Positions 1-7,394 of a stretch of DNA of 10,788 bases are shown here, one piece after another. The DNA comes from Bacillota bacterium (GTDB lineage Bacteria > Bacillota > Clostridia > Tissierellales > Peptoniphilaceae). The DNA lies in NCBI GenBank assembly GCA_023393715.1, contig JAEXCD010000010.1, positions 1-10,788 of the forward strand, in the 5' to 3' direction. Below the pieces are notes generated by a model. It saw only the letters and a program-made list of their open reading frames with translations. It was not told the DNA's origin and ran no database searches. Within the stretch, counting starts at the first letter, position 1. The number at the start of each line of letters is the position of its first letter. The position numbers and the translations under genes are program-made.

Positions 1-1884
1 CTCCTCCGCCCAGCGAACCGCTTCCCGATTCATGAGGTGCAGCGACGCCTCCGCGCTGTAGGCCTTCGGCACCCTCCACGGCTTCTCCATCCAGGAAAAA
101 TCCTGAATTGACGAGCAGGAAATGCCCTCGAACAAATCCTGCGTCGCAAAAAGCTCCTCGCTCAGGCGCCGTTCCTCTTCGCCCTCATACAGGCGCGGCA
201 GAATCCGGTAGCAGGAGACGCCTGCCCTATTCCACGCAGCCGCAGCCTCGGTCGAATGTACATAAACGCGATCCGGCCAGCCCTGTTTCGGAAAGGCCTC
301 CGGCATGCGGTCGGTTTCGAGACACAGTATGGGATGCATTTTGCTGTTCGTCCGCGCCGTTTCGGCCGTCCTCGGCGGAGCGTCTTCGGATTTCCCCTCT
401 TCGCGGCAGACGGATATCCGTCTGCTCCTTGAGATCGCCTCCTGCAGCCCCTGCAGGGCCTCGCGCCGAAGCGCATTCAGCTGCGCCGTCGCCGCAAAGC
501 CCGCCTCATCCGTCTCAATATCAAGGCGCTGAATCCGAAACGGCGTATTGCCCACCTTGCTCAGCGAGTGCGCCAGCTGCGCCCGGGTAATCGGACTGTT
601 TTTCGCCCTTGCGACCTCTGCGCCCTCTGCGGCGCAGCTCACGCCGTCACAGGATGCAGAAAGCCTCGCCGGTTCCCCCACGAAAAAGCGAAGATGCATC
701 TCAATGCCGCGCTTCTCCTGCTCAAGTCGCAAAAGCTCCCTCTCAAGCTCCACTCGCGGCCGGTTTGTGTATATTTTTCGGACTTCGCTTCCCATTACCG
801 CGTCTGCATAGCGCGATAAATCGTATTTTTCACCCACTTTAATTTCACCGGTCACGGTAAGCGGAAGGCGGCGCTTTCTCCCCTGAACGGAAAGGATATC
901 CTGCGTCTCCAACGCTTCCCGCGCCCGAAAGAAGCACTTTTTTCCTTCCCGCTCCACGGTTCCGACTGCGCGCCCGGGCGCCTCGCTGTGGTCAAACCAG
1001 TACGACGTCCCAAAATCCGAAAAAAGAAAGCCCTTTGTAAACGGGCGGTTGGTCGTGAGCGTCAGATCGCCCGTATCCGCCGTCCCGCACCTCGCCTGTC
1101 GGTATGTGCGCACCGCCTCAAAAACATATTCCGGCTTTTTCATGCGCCCTTCGATTTTCAAAGACGTAACGCCCGCCCCCGCCAGCTCGACAACCTGCTC
1201 CGCCGTACAGAGATCGCGCGGACTCAGATAGGCATTGCCCGCGCCGATACGCTGTCCGTTTCCCCGCTCGAATACGTACTCCTTACGGCAGGGCTGCGCA
1301 CAGCGCCCCCGATTGCCGCTGCGCCCGCCCGCAAAGGAGCTCATCAGGCATTGACCGGAGACCGAAACGCACAGGGAGCCGTGGACAAAGACCTCGATCT
1401 CCAGATTTGTATTGTCGCAAATGCGCCGAATCTCCGAAACCGACGCCTCGCGCCCGATCACAATGCGCTGCAGTCCGAGCTTCTCCGCTTGCTGCGCCCC
1501 CGCCAGTCCGGTAACGGACATCTGCGTCGAGCCGTGCAGCGAAAGCGTCGGAACGGCGCGCTTTAACGCGCGCAGGAAACCAAAATCCTGAACGATCAGC
1601 GCATCGACGCCGATTTCCTCCAGCCATTTCGCCTGCCGGAGCGCTTCGTCCAGCTCCTGCTCCTTGATGAGCGTATTCATTGTCACATAGACCCTGCAGC
1701 GGTGAAGATGAGCATACAGCACCGACTCGCGAAGCTCCTGCGCATCAAAATTATCGGCATAGGCGCGCGCTCCGAAGCTCTTTGCCGCCAGATAGACGGC
1801 ATCCGCCCCCGCGGCCACCGCCGCCTGCAGCATCGCCCGGTTGCCGACCGGCGCAAGCACCTCGATCTGGCTTTGCGGCCTCAT
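1..1884 (-). CDS. U32-family peptidase-like protein with DUF3656 region (RlhA-like), 3' end cut by window edge
   Basis: 628 codons are open from the ATG at 1884 to the window edge, with no stop. The N-terminal U32 domain covers about residues 5-265: it opens with IEVLAPVGN, carries the family signature EVFVHGSLC..SGQCLMS (164-182), and continues with RGRCAQPCRK (192-201) and KIEGRMKKPEYV (243-254). Cys172, Cys179, Cys195, Cys199 and Cys226 are candidates for the conserved cysteines of the family. About residues 430-480 carry the DUF3656-type LSKVGNTPF and LNALRREAL motifs. An Arg/Ser/Glu-rich linker (484-515) and a further domain follow. Known relatives are E. coli RlhA (YdcP), needed for hydroxylation of 23S rRNA C2501, and TrhP/YegQ, needed for tRNA U34 hydroxylation. 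An RNA-hydroxylation role is therefore more likely than proteolysis, but the RNA target is inferred. The start overlaps the zapA stop as ATGA, with AGAGGA 7 nt upstream, which suggests translational coupling. Confidence 0.9.
   Translation of the reverse strand, partial: MRPQSQIEVLAPVGNRAMLQAAVAAGADAVYLAAKSFGARAYADNFDAQELRESVLYAHLHRCRVYVTMNTLIKEQELDEALRQAKWLEEIGVDALIVQDFGFLRALKRAVPTLSLHGSTQMSVTGLAGAQQAEKLGLQRIVIGREASVSEIRRICDNTNLEIEVFVHGSLCVSVSGQCLMSSFAGGRSGNRGRCAQPCRKEYVFERGNGQRIGAGNAYLSPRDLCTAEQVVELAGAGVTSLKIEGRMKKPEYVFEAVRTYRQARCGTADTGDLTLTTNRPFTKGFLFSDFGTSYWFDHSEAPGRAVGTVEREGKKCFFRAREALETQDILSVQGRKRRLPLTVTGEIKVGEKYDLSRYADAVMGSEVRKIYTNRPRVELERELLRLEQEKRGIEMHLRFFVGEPARLSASCDGVSCAAEGAEVARAKNSPITRAQLAHSLSKVGNTPFRIQRLDIETDEAGFAATAQLNALRREALQGLQEAISRSRRISVCREEGKSEDAPPRTAETARTNSKMHPILCLETDRMPEAFPKQGWPDRVYVHSTEAAAAWNRAGVSCYRILPRLYEGEEERRLSEELFATQDLFEGISCSSIQDFSWMEKPWRVPKAYSAEASLHLMNREAVRWAEE
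406..425. repeat. Perfect 20-bp palindrome inside the U32 gene
   Basis: The sequence GCAGACGGATATCCGTCTGC is identical to its own reverse complement over all 20 bases. Symmetry ends at the next pair (G/T). It lies in the part of the U32 gene that encodes the variable interdomain linker (residues 487-493, RRISVC). It could be a protein-binding dyad, a small mobile palindrome or chance. No other palindrome of this length was noticed in the window, although a 10-bp AGGATATCCT lies near 893. Confidence 0.6.
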
Positions 1885-2420
1885 CGATGCGTCCTCTGAT
1901 ACTCCTGATATTGCTTGGCCATCTCAATCCGCTTGCGTTCGCTTTCTTCCAGATGCTTCTGCACCTCCTGAAAGTCGACCTCCTTGTCCTGAAAGGCTAT
2001 CTGCTGCGTTTCCAGCTCCTGATCCAGCTGCTCCCGTTCCCGGCGCAGCCGCGCGATCTCCTGAAGGTGCTCCTGTACCTGACGCTTCAACACGGCAATC
2101 TGATCCATATCCTCCTGATGCATTCGACTCAGGCGATCGTTTTGTTCCTTCAGCGACCCGTATTCCGCCATGGGGGTACGGGACGCATCCTCAAGTTTCG
2201 CCAGAGCCGCACGCGTCTCAAAAAGATCGTCTGCAATATTGAGCGCCGCCAGTGTGGCCTGCATGGTCGAATTGAAACGGCGATGGTGCGATGTCGCTTC
2301 ATTCACCTTTTCCTCAACATACTCCGCCACCCTGCGCATTTCCTCATCGGGACGCGAACTCGTCAAAACATATACATTGCCCCCGATGGACATCGTCAGT
2401 TTGTTCCACTCCTGTGCCAT
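1881..2420 (-). CDS. zapA: Cell division protein ZapA with long C-terminal coiled coil
   Basis: A 179-residue protein. Residues 5-75 fit ZapA: a short beta hairpin (LTMSIGGNVYVLTS), then two helices with VAEYVEEKVNEAT and the alanine/leucine-rich ATLAALNIADDLFE. ZapA binds FtsZ in the cytoplasm and helps bundle protofilaments at the Z ring. Typical ZapA proteins are only about 85-110 residues. Here roughly residues 86-178 form an extra, highly charged Glu/Gln/Arg/Leu stretch with heptad-like spacing, predicted to be a coiled coil. The start follows GAGGAGGG with good spacing and lies 15 bp after the pheT stop. The stop overlaps the start of the U32 gene (ATGA). Placement directly after pheT is common in Firmicutes and supports the call. 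The function of the extension is unknown. Confidence 0.88.
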   Translation of the reverse strand: MAQEWNKLTMSIGGNVYVLTSSRPDEEMRRVAEYVEEKVNEATSHHRRFNSTMQATLAALNIADDLFETRAALAKLEDASRTPMAEYGSLKEQNDRLSRMHQEDMDQIAVLKRQVQEHLQEIARLRREREQLDQELETQQIAFQDKEVDFQEVQKHLEESERKRIEMAKQYQEYQRTHR

Positions 2421-2435
2421 GCCGACCCTCCTCTC

Positions 2436-4853
2436 TTAAACTTCTCTTACGCGTGCGCCGAGCGCACTCAACGCTTCGCGCACCTGCGCCATTCCGGCCT
2501 CGATTTGCTGATTGGACAGAGTTCCCTCGCTCGAGCCGAGCTCGACGCGAAGAGTCAGCGACTTCATCCCCAGCGGGATCTGAACGCCGCGATATTCATC
2601 GATATATTCCACATTGCACACCAGCGGCGAAACCGCCTCTGCCACCTCCGCCCACGTGCATTGTTCATCGACCAGAACCGACAGATCCTGCCATACGTGC
2701 GGGTACTGCGGCAAATGGACGAAGGAATTGGCGCGTGAGGCAAACGGCTCCAAAAGCTCGACGTTGAGCTCAAACAGACAGACATCGCGGAAACGGATGC
2801 CCGCCTGCAGCTTGACCATCGGTGAAAGCAAGCCTACGTCGCCCAGGCGGGTTTCGCCCGAATACACGGAAAGCCACGCCTTGCGATCTGCCCACGCCGG
2901 CTTCTCATCCTGCCGGAAGGAAAGCGCCGGAATCTGGTTGAAGCGTCCCATCTGTTCGAGAACACCCTTTCCCTCAAAAAACAGGCGCGCCGCATCTTCT
3001 CCGACGAGAGCGCCCGTCAGCACGCGGTGCTGCTCCGGCAAAACCTCGTCCGGCGACGAAGGCGAACAGGCGCCCTTTCGGAATACCTGCGTCAATTCGA
3101 AAATGCGGAATTGATCGAAATAACGAAGGTTTTTAACCGTGGCTTCGATCATCCCCGGAACGAGAGAGAACCGAAGCGTGCGCTCCTCCGGAGACGGTCC
3201 CTCGGCCAGATACAGCGCCCCCTCCGCAGACAGGCCGGACGCCTTGATAAAATGCTCCTGCACCCACGGATAGGTGAAGATTTCCGTAAAGCCGCATCGG
3301 AAAGCGAGATACTCGCGCAAACGGCGATCCAGCTCGACGCGCGGCTGCTTAACCGCATGGGTCAGGGTCACCTGAAGCGGCTTCTTTTCGAAATTCTCGT
3401 ATCCGATCATGCGGGCGACTTCCTCCAGAATGTCGTCGGGAAGCGACACGTCGCCCGTCCCCCGCCAGCTCGGCACGCGAAGCTGCATCGCATCGCCCTC
3501 GCGCTGCAATTCAAAGCCCAACGGCCTAAGCAGCTGCTCGACGCGTTCGAAGGAGACCGGCGTGCCCAGACGGCGCGACAGCCAATCCAGCGAGACGCGA
3601 ATGGTCGGCGGCAGCGTACTCTGCTCCATCAAATCGGTTTGCGCCGTTGCGCGCGCCGCCGGAAAAAGCTCGGTGAGCAGCGCGATCGCCAAGCCCTTCG
3701 CCAGATCGACGCGCTGCGAATCCACGCCCTTTTCAAAGCGCATCGAGGATTCGGTGCGAAGCCCGAACAGCTGTGCTGTCCGGCGAATCGGCGCGGCGGC
3801 GAAATTTGCGATTTCAAAGACGATGCCCTCCGTCGATTCCAATACGGAGTCCTCCGAGCCGCCCATGATGCCCGCCAGCCCCACGGCTTTTTCGGCATCG
3901 GCAATTACCAGATGGCTGGGATCCAATGTCAGCTCCGTATCGTCCAGCAGGCGGAGCGTTTCCCCGTCCCCGGCCGGGCGAACGACGATCCCGCCATGGA
4001 TGCGGGCGCGGTCAAAGGCGTGCGTCGGCTGTCCCGTCGACAGCATGACGTAATTGGTGATATCAACCAGAGCGTTGATCGGACGGACATCGACCTTCAT
4101 CAACGCCACCTGCAGCCACAACGGTGACTTTCTCGCATCGACGCCTTCCCATTCCATGCCGAAGTAGCGGCGGCAGCGATCCGCATCCTCGATTCGCACG
4201 GGGTATGCGGGGAGCGATTCGGGTAAGGTGCACTGGGGCAATGCCTTGAGCGGACAGCCGTAGATTGCCGCCAATTCTCTCGCGATGCCGTAGTGTCCCC
4301 ACAGATCGGGGCGATTCGTCAGCGATTTGTTGTCGATTTCCAGAATCTGATCGTTCAGTCCCAGAACATCGGCGATCGGCTGCCCCGGAAACGCCTCGAT
4401 TCCCTTCAGGTCAATGATTTCGTGCTCCTCGCGCGCGGGAAAAAGTGCGCTCAGCCCCACTTCATTCGCCCCGCAGATCATTCCGTAGGAGGAAACGCCG
4501 CGAAGCTCGCTCTCCCCGATGAGCACGGGCTCTCCCTCTCCGTGCCACACCGCATAGGAGCCGGGCAGCGTGACGACGACCATCTGACCTTTTTCCAGGT
4601 TAATCCCGCCGCAGACGATCTGTACCGGCTGATCCAGACCGACGTCAACCTGCGTTACGCGAAGCCGGTCCGCCGACGGATGCGGCGCGACGGCTACAAT
4701 ACGTCCTGCGACAATCTTATCGTACCGCCTGCCCAGATCTTCCCAGCCCTCGACCTCGACGGTGCGCATCGTCAGATCATAGCCGAGCTGTTCCATCGTC
4801 AGCGCATCGGGCAGGTCTACATATTCTCGAATCCATTGAAAGGATACCTTCAT
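2436..4853 (-). CDS. pheT: Phenylalanyl-tRNA synthetase beta subunit
   Basis: 805 residues, the normal length for bacterial PheT. Domains in order: an N-terminal segment beginning MKVSFQWIREYVDLP; an EMAP/Myf-like tRNA-binding domain (about 42-155, with HPSADRL and RGVSSYGMICGANEVGL); the B3/B4 editing domain (about 215-390, with GQPTHAFD, GLAGIMGGSE and RTESSMRFEKGVD); a B5 domain (about 414-490, ending LPDDILEEVARMIGYENF); a catalytic-like core; and a C-terminal FDX-ACB anticodon-binding domain (about 713-805, from LPQYPHVWQDLSVLVDE). With PheS it forms the (alpha-beta)2 enzyme that charges tRNA-Phe. The beta subunit recognises the tRNA and hydrolyses mischarged Tyr-tRNA-Phe; the editing-site histidine is probably His278. 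GAGGAGG, placed 7 nt before ATG, overlaps the pheS stop (TGAGGAGG), so the two subunits are probably translated together. Confidence 0.98.
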   Translation of the reverse strand: MKVSFQWIREYVDLPDALTMEQLGYDLTMRTVEVEGWEDLGRRYDKIVAGRIVAVAPHPSADRLRVTQVDVGLDQPVQIVCGGINLEKGQMVVVTLPGSYAVWHGEGEPVLIGESELRGVSSYGMICGANEVGLSALFPAREEHEIIDLKGIEAFPGQPIADVLGLNDQILEIDNKSLTNRPDLWGHYGIARELAAIYGCPLKALPQCTLPESLPAYPVRIEDADRCRRYFGMEWEGVDARKSPLWLQVALMKVDVRPINALVDITNYVMLSTGQPTHAFDRARIHGGIVVRPAGDGETLRLLDDTELTLDPSHLVIADAEKAVGLAGIMGGSEDSVLESTEGIVFEIANFAAAPIRRTAQLFGLRTESSMRFEKGVDSQRVDLAKGLAIALLTELFPAARATAQTDLMEQSTLPPTIRVSLDWLSRRLGTPVSFERVEQLLRPLGFELQREGDAMQLRVPSWRGTGDVSLPDDILEEVARMIGYENFEKKPLQVTLTHAVKQPRVELDRRLREYLAFRCGFTEIFTYPWVQEHFIKASGLSAEGALYLAEGPSPEERTLRFSLVPGMIEATVKNLRYFDQFRIFELTQVFRKGACSPSSPDEVLPEQHRVLTGALVGEDAARLFFEGKGVLEQMGRFNQIPALSFRQDEKPAWADRKAWLSVYSGETRLGDVGLLSPMVKLQAGIRFRDVCLFELNVELLEPFASRANSFVHLPQYPHVWQDLSVLVDEQCTWAEVAEAVSPLVCNVEYIDEYRGVQIPLGMKSLTLRVELGSSEGTLSNQQIEAGMAQVREALSALGARVREV

Positions 4854-4864
4854 GCTCTGCCTCC

Positions 4865-5902
4865 TCAGTGAAATTGTTGTAAGAAGCGCAAATCGGCGCT
4901 GTGGAACATGCGAACGTCATCGACACCGTAGCGCATCATGACCAGACGGTCCAGGCCGATGTTGATGTAGAAGCCCGACCACTCCTCGGGGTTCAGCCCC
5001 GCGGCGCGCAGGACATTCGGATGAGGCGATCCGCCCGGCATCACTTCAATCCAGCCGACATTTTTACAGACGCGGCAGCCCTCGCCGCCGCACACCTGAC
5101 ATTCCATATCGATCTCAAAGCCCGGCTCGACGAACGGGAAAAACCCGGCGCGCATCCGCGTCCGAATCCTGCGGCCAAACACCTTCTCCAAAATCGTATC
5201 GATCAGCACCTGTCCGGCAGCAAAGGAAAAGTCGCGATCGACGATGAGCGCTTCATACTGAAAAAACGCGCGCTCATGGCGGGCATCCGTCGTCTCATTT
5301 CGATAAACGCGCCCCGGATAGACAAAGCGCGCGGGGGCGCCGTGCTTTTGCAGGTAACGAACCGAAGCGCCCGTCAGATGGGGGCGCAGCGCCAGGCGAT
5401 GCACTCCGTGCGCGTGCTCCGTTCCCTCGAGCCAGTACGTATCCATCGATTCGCGCGCCGGATGATTCGGCGGAAAATTCAGGTTGTCAAAGGCAAATTT
5501 TTCACTGGTGATTTCATCCTCGGAAAACACCTCAAACCCAAGGGAGCGAAACGCATCATTCAAATCGTACATCATCTGCGTGATCGGATGCAGCCCGCCC
5601 TCGCCCACGGCGATCCCCGGGCGCGTCAAATCCAGCGATCCGTCGATCACCGAAGCGTTGGCAATAATTTCCTGTTTTTTCGCCTCGATCTGCGCGAAAA
5701 GCGTCTCTTTGATCTCATTGGCGCGGCATCCGACCTCGCGGCGCTGCTCGGCCGCAATTTTTCCCAGCCCCTTCAGCATGGACGTCAGCGCGCCCTTTTT
5801 CCCCAGCATTTCCAGACGAATGTTTTCGAGCTCCGCTTCGGACAAGGCCTGCTCGATTTTTTGACACGCCTCCCGATACAGCTCGTTTAACTGTGACAGC
5901 AT
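4865..5902 (-). CDS. pheS: Phenylalanyl-tRNA synthetase alpha subunit, with unusual active-site residues
   Basis: 345 residues from the ATG at 5902, which follows GGGAGG and matches the usual PheS N terminus (MLSQLNELYREA). An N-terminal coiled coil (about 1-85) precedes a class II catalytic core. Motif 2 is PGRVYRNETTDARHE (196-210), the FPF segment is at 255-257, and motif 3 lies around GFYINIGLDRLVMMRYG (310-326). A C-x2-C-x4-C-x2-C cluster (Cys268, 271, 276, 279) resembles a zinc knuckle seen in many bacterial PheS proteins. The protein makes Phe-AMP and transfers Phe to tRNA in the cytoplasm. By hand alignment to E. coli, several pocket positions differ: Ala294 is Tyr312, Ser180 is Thr177, Gln183 is Ser180, and Gly296 is Asn314. 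His175, Gln215, Glu217 and Arg319 are kept. The gene overlaps the upstream methyltransferase by 16 bp. The reading frame stays open further upstream, but a longer start would lie inside that gene and lacks family similarity. Confidence 0.96.
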   Translation of the reverse strand: MLSQLNELYREACQKIEQALSEAELENIRLEMLGKKGALTSMLKGLGKIAAEQRREVGCRANEIKETLFAQIEAKKQEIIANASVIDGSLDLTRPGIAVGEGGLHPITQMMYDLNDAFRSLGFEVFSEDEITSEKFAFDNLNFPPNHPARESMDTYWLEGTEHAHGVHRLALRPHLTGASVRYLQKHGAPARFVYPGRVYRNETTDARHERAFFQYEALIVDRDFSFAAGQVLIDTILEKVFGRRIRTRMRAGFFPFVEPGFEIDMECQVCGGEGCRVCKNVGWIEVMPGGSPHPNVLRAAGLNPEEWSGFYINIGLDRLVMMRYGVDDVRMFHSADLRFLQQFH

Positions 5903-6720
5903 AAATCCTCCCGTCCTACCTGTGCGGCCGACATCAAAATCGACGCCGATACCGCCGCATTCAGTGATTCTGTTTTTCCCTGCATGGGAATCGTGACATA
6001 GTGCGACACGCATTCCCGAATTTCCCTTCGCAGACCCTGTCCCTCATTCCCGACGACTAAGGCCATGCGATACGGCCAGTCGATCATCCGATAATCGAGC
6101 CCCGACATATCCGCGCCGACCAGCGCGGCATCTTCGGGCAGAAACGCACGGCACCTGCTCCAGTCGCCCTGGCGTACGTCGAGTCGGAACGCCGCCCCCA
6201 TCGAGCCGCGCAGCACCTTGGCATTTTCCAGGTCGACACACTCGACGGCAAATATCGTCGAAAATCCGAACGCCTCCGCGCTCCGAAGCAACGCGCCGAA
6301 ATTGCCCGGATCCTGAATATGATCGAGTACGAGAATGCGACGCATTTCCTCGGGGCAAAACCCGGCATCCTGTGCCAATCGACCGAGTCCCACACCGATG
6401 ACACCGTCCGGCTCCTCCATCGAGCTGAGCTGAGCAAAAAGCTCCCGCGGCAGGGCGAACATCGGAACGCGCGCCAGACGCTCCTTCCACGCGATATCCG
6501 CGAAACGGGCCCCGTACGCCGCGATCTCGGGCAACAGCGTTTCCCCGCGCGGCGCCTCAAAGAGCAGCGCCTCCGGATTTCGCCCCGAAGCAAGCCATTC
6601 GGCGACGAGCTTTCGGCTTTCGACCAGGTAGCCATTTTCCCTGCGCCGTCCGCGGCGCGTCAACAGCTTGCGCCATCGCCGAAATTTTGCATTGCCCGCG
6701 CTTTGCACCGAGGCGATCAT
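5887..6720 (-). CDS. SpoU/TrmH-family RNA 2'-O-methyltransferase (YsgA-like)
   Basis: 277 residues. The N-terminal region (about 5-100) looks like the SpoU substrate-binding domain (FRRWRKLLTRRGRRRENGYLVE). The SPOUT catalytic domain follows, with its three motifs: motif 1 DHIQDPGNFG..RSAEAFG (133-152, with Asn140 and Arg146), motif 2 VVGNEGQGL (222-230), and motif 3 IPMQGKTESLN..VSASILM (244-263). These form the trefoil knot that binds S-adenosylmethionine. The family methylates ribose 2'-OH in rRNA or tRNA; the exact nucleotide cannot be told from sequence. An equivalent gene (ysgA) sits just before pheST in Bacillus subtilis, which supports orthology by position. The start overlaps the ktrA stop (ATGA), with GGAGG about 10 nt upstream inside ktrA. 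The end overlaps pheS by 16 bp. Confidence 0.93.
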   Translation of the reverse strand: MIASVQSAGNAKFRRWRKLLTRRGRRRENGYLVESRKLVAEWLASGRNPEALLFEAPRGETLLPEIAAYGARFADIAWKERLARVPMFALPRELFAQLSSMEEPDGVIGVGLGRLAQDAGFCPEEMRRILVLDHIQDPGNFGALLRSAEAFGFSTIFAVECVDLENAKVLRGSMGAAFRLDVRQGDWSRCRAFLPEDAALVGADMSGLDYRMIDWPYRMALVVGNEGQGLRREIRECVSHYVTIPMQGKTESLNAAVSASILMSAAQVGREDLCCHS

Positions 6721-7382
6721 TGCGTTTTTTCCTCCAGCTTCATCAGCTCGGCGTGAGAGCCGAGGACGAGAATCCGGTCGCCCTCCCGGAATTTATCCGC
6801 GGGGCTTGGGTTGATGTTGGAATAGCCCTCGTTCAGTATGCCGATAATACTCACGCCGTAGTGCTTTCGAACGTTCAGTTCGCCGAGCGTCTTGCCGAGC
6901 CACGCCTTTGGGACGGCGCTTTCGACTAAGGAATGCTCCTCGGATAATTCGAAATATTCATAGACGGATTGGCTGGACAGAGAATGAGCCAGCTTTATTC
7001 CGATATCGCGCTCCGGCAGAATAATTTTCGATGCGCCGACGCGCTGCAAAATACGTCCGTGCAGCTCGGATCGCGCCTTGGCAATAATCATCGGCACCTT
7101 TTGTTCCCGGCACAGAGCCGTCGCCATAACGGCGGCCTCAAAATCCGAGCTCAACCCGATAATCGCGCAATCGACATTCGACAGGCCGATTGAATCCAGC
7201 GCGCCTTCCACGCCGACGTCCGCGCAGATCGCATACGTAACATGCGGCGACAAATCGTTGACAATTTCCTGTGAAGCATCGACCGCCAATACATCATTGC
7301 CCAGCTCGGCAAGCGTTCGCGCCACGTTCGCGCCAAAGCGCCCGCAGCCGATGACCGCAAAAGTTTTTGGTAATTTCAACAT
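6717..7382 (-). CDS. ktrA: Potassium uptake regulatory subunit KtrA (RCK/TrkA-N protein)
   Basis: 221 residues, the usual length of a single-RCK KtrA. The N-terminal Rossmann domain (about 7-125) has the nucleotide-binding GCGRFGANVARTL (12-24) and an acidic residue at the end of the second strand (VLAVD, Asp35). A C-terminal RCK_C/TrkA-C domain (about 138-219, with GKTLGELNVRKHYGVSIIGI and FREGDRILVLGS) would bind a second ligand. Family knowledge: KtrA forms a cytoplasmic octameric ring that gates the KtrB channel in response to ATP/ADP, with c-di-AMP often binding the RCK_C domain in Firmicutes. The start lies 12 bp after the ktrB stop and is preceded by AGAGG. Immediate pairing with ktrB makes KtrA more likely than a stand-alone TrkA. 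Confidence 0.94.
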   Translation of the reverse strand: MLKLPKTFAVIGCGRFGANVARTLAELGNDVLAVDASQEIVNDLSPHVTYAICADVGVEGALDSIGLSNVDCAIIGLSSDFEAAVMATALCREQKVPMIIAKARSELHGRILQRVGASKIILPERDIGIKLAHSLSSQSVYEYFELSEEHSLVESAVPKAWLGKTLGELNVRKHYGVSIIGILNEGYSNINPSPADKFREGDRILVLGSHAELMKLEEKTQ

Positions 7383-7394
7383 CGCTCTTTCCTC

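Noticed and set aside
268..300. Search for frameshifts or a broken gene at the left edge
   Set aside because: The minus-strand U32 frame is open through the whole 1-1884 interval; the gene is simply cut by the window edge.
1680..2738. 352-codon open frame on the plus strand
   Set aside because: It runs antisense to zapA, part of pheT and the U32 gene, shows no recognisable domain, has low-complexity Pro/Arg/Leu composition and lacks a ribosome binding site. It is a GC-rich shadow frame.
3027..4127. 366-codon open frame on the plus strand
   Set aside because: It is antisense to the well-supported pheT gene, and its Arg/Gln-rich composition is typical of a shadow frame.
4901..5890. 329-codon open frame on the plus strand
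   Set aside because: It is fully antisense to pheS, with no family motif.
5903..6013. Longer pheS start 37 codons upstream
   Set aside because: The added residues lie inside the methyltransferase gene, do not resemble PheS, and the ATG at 5902 has its own GGAGG site.
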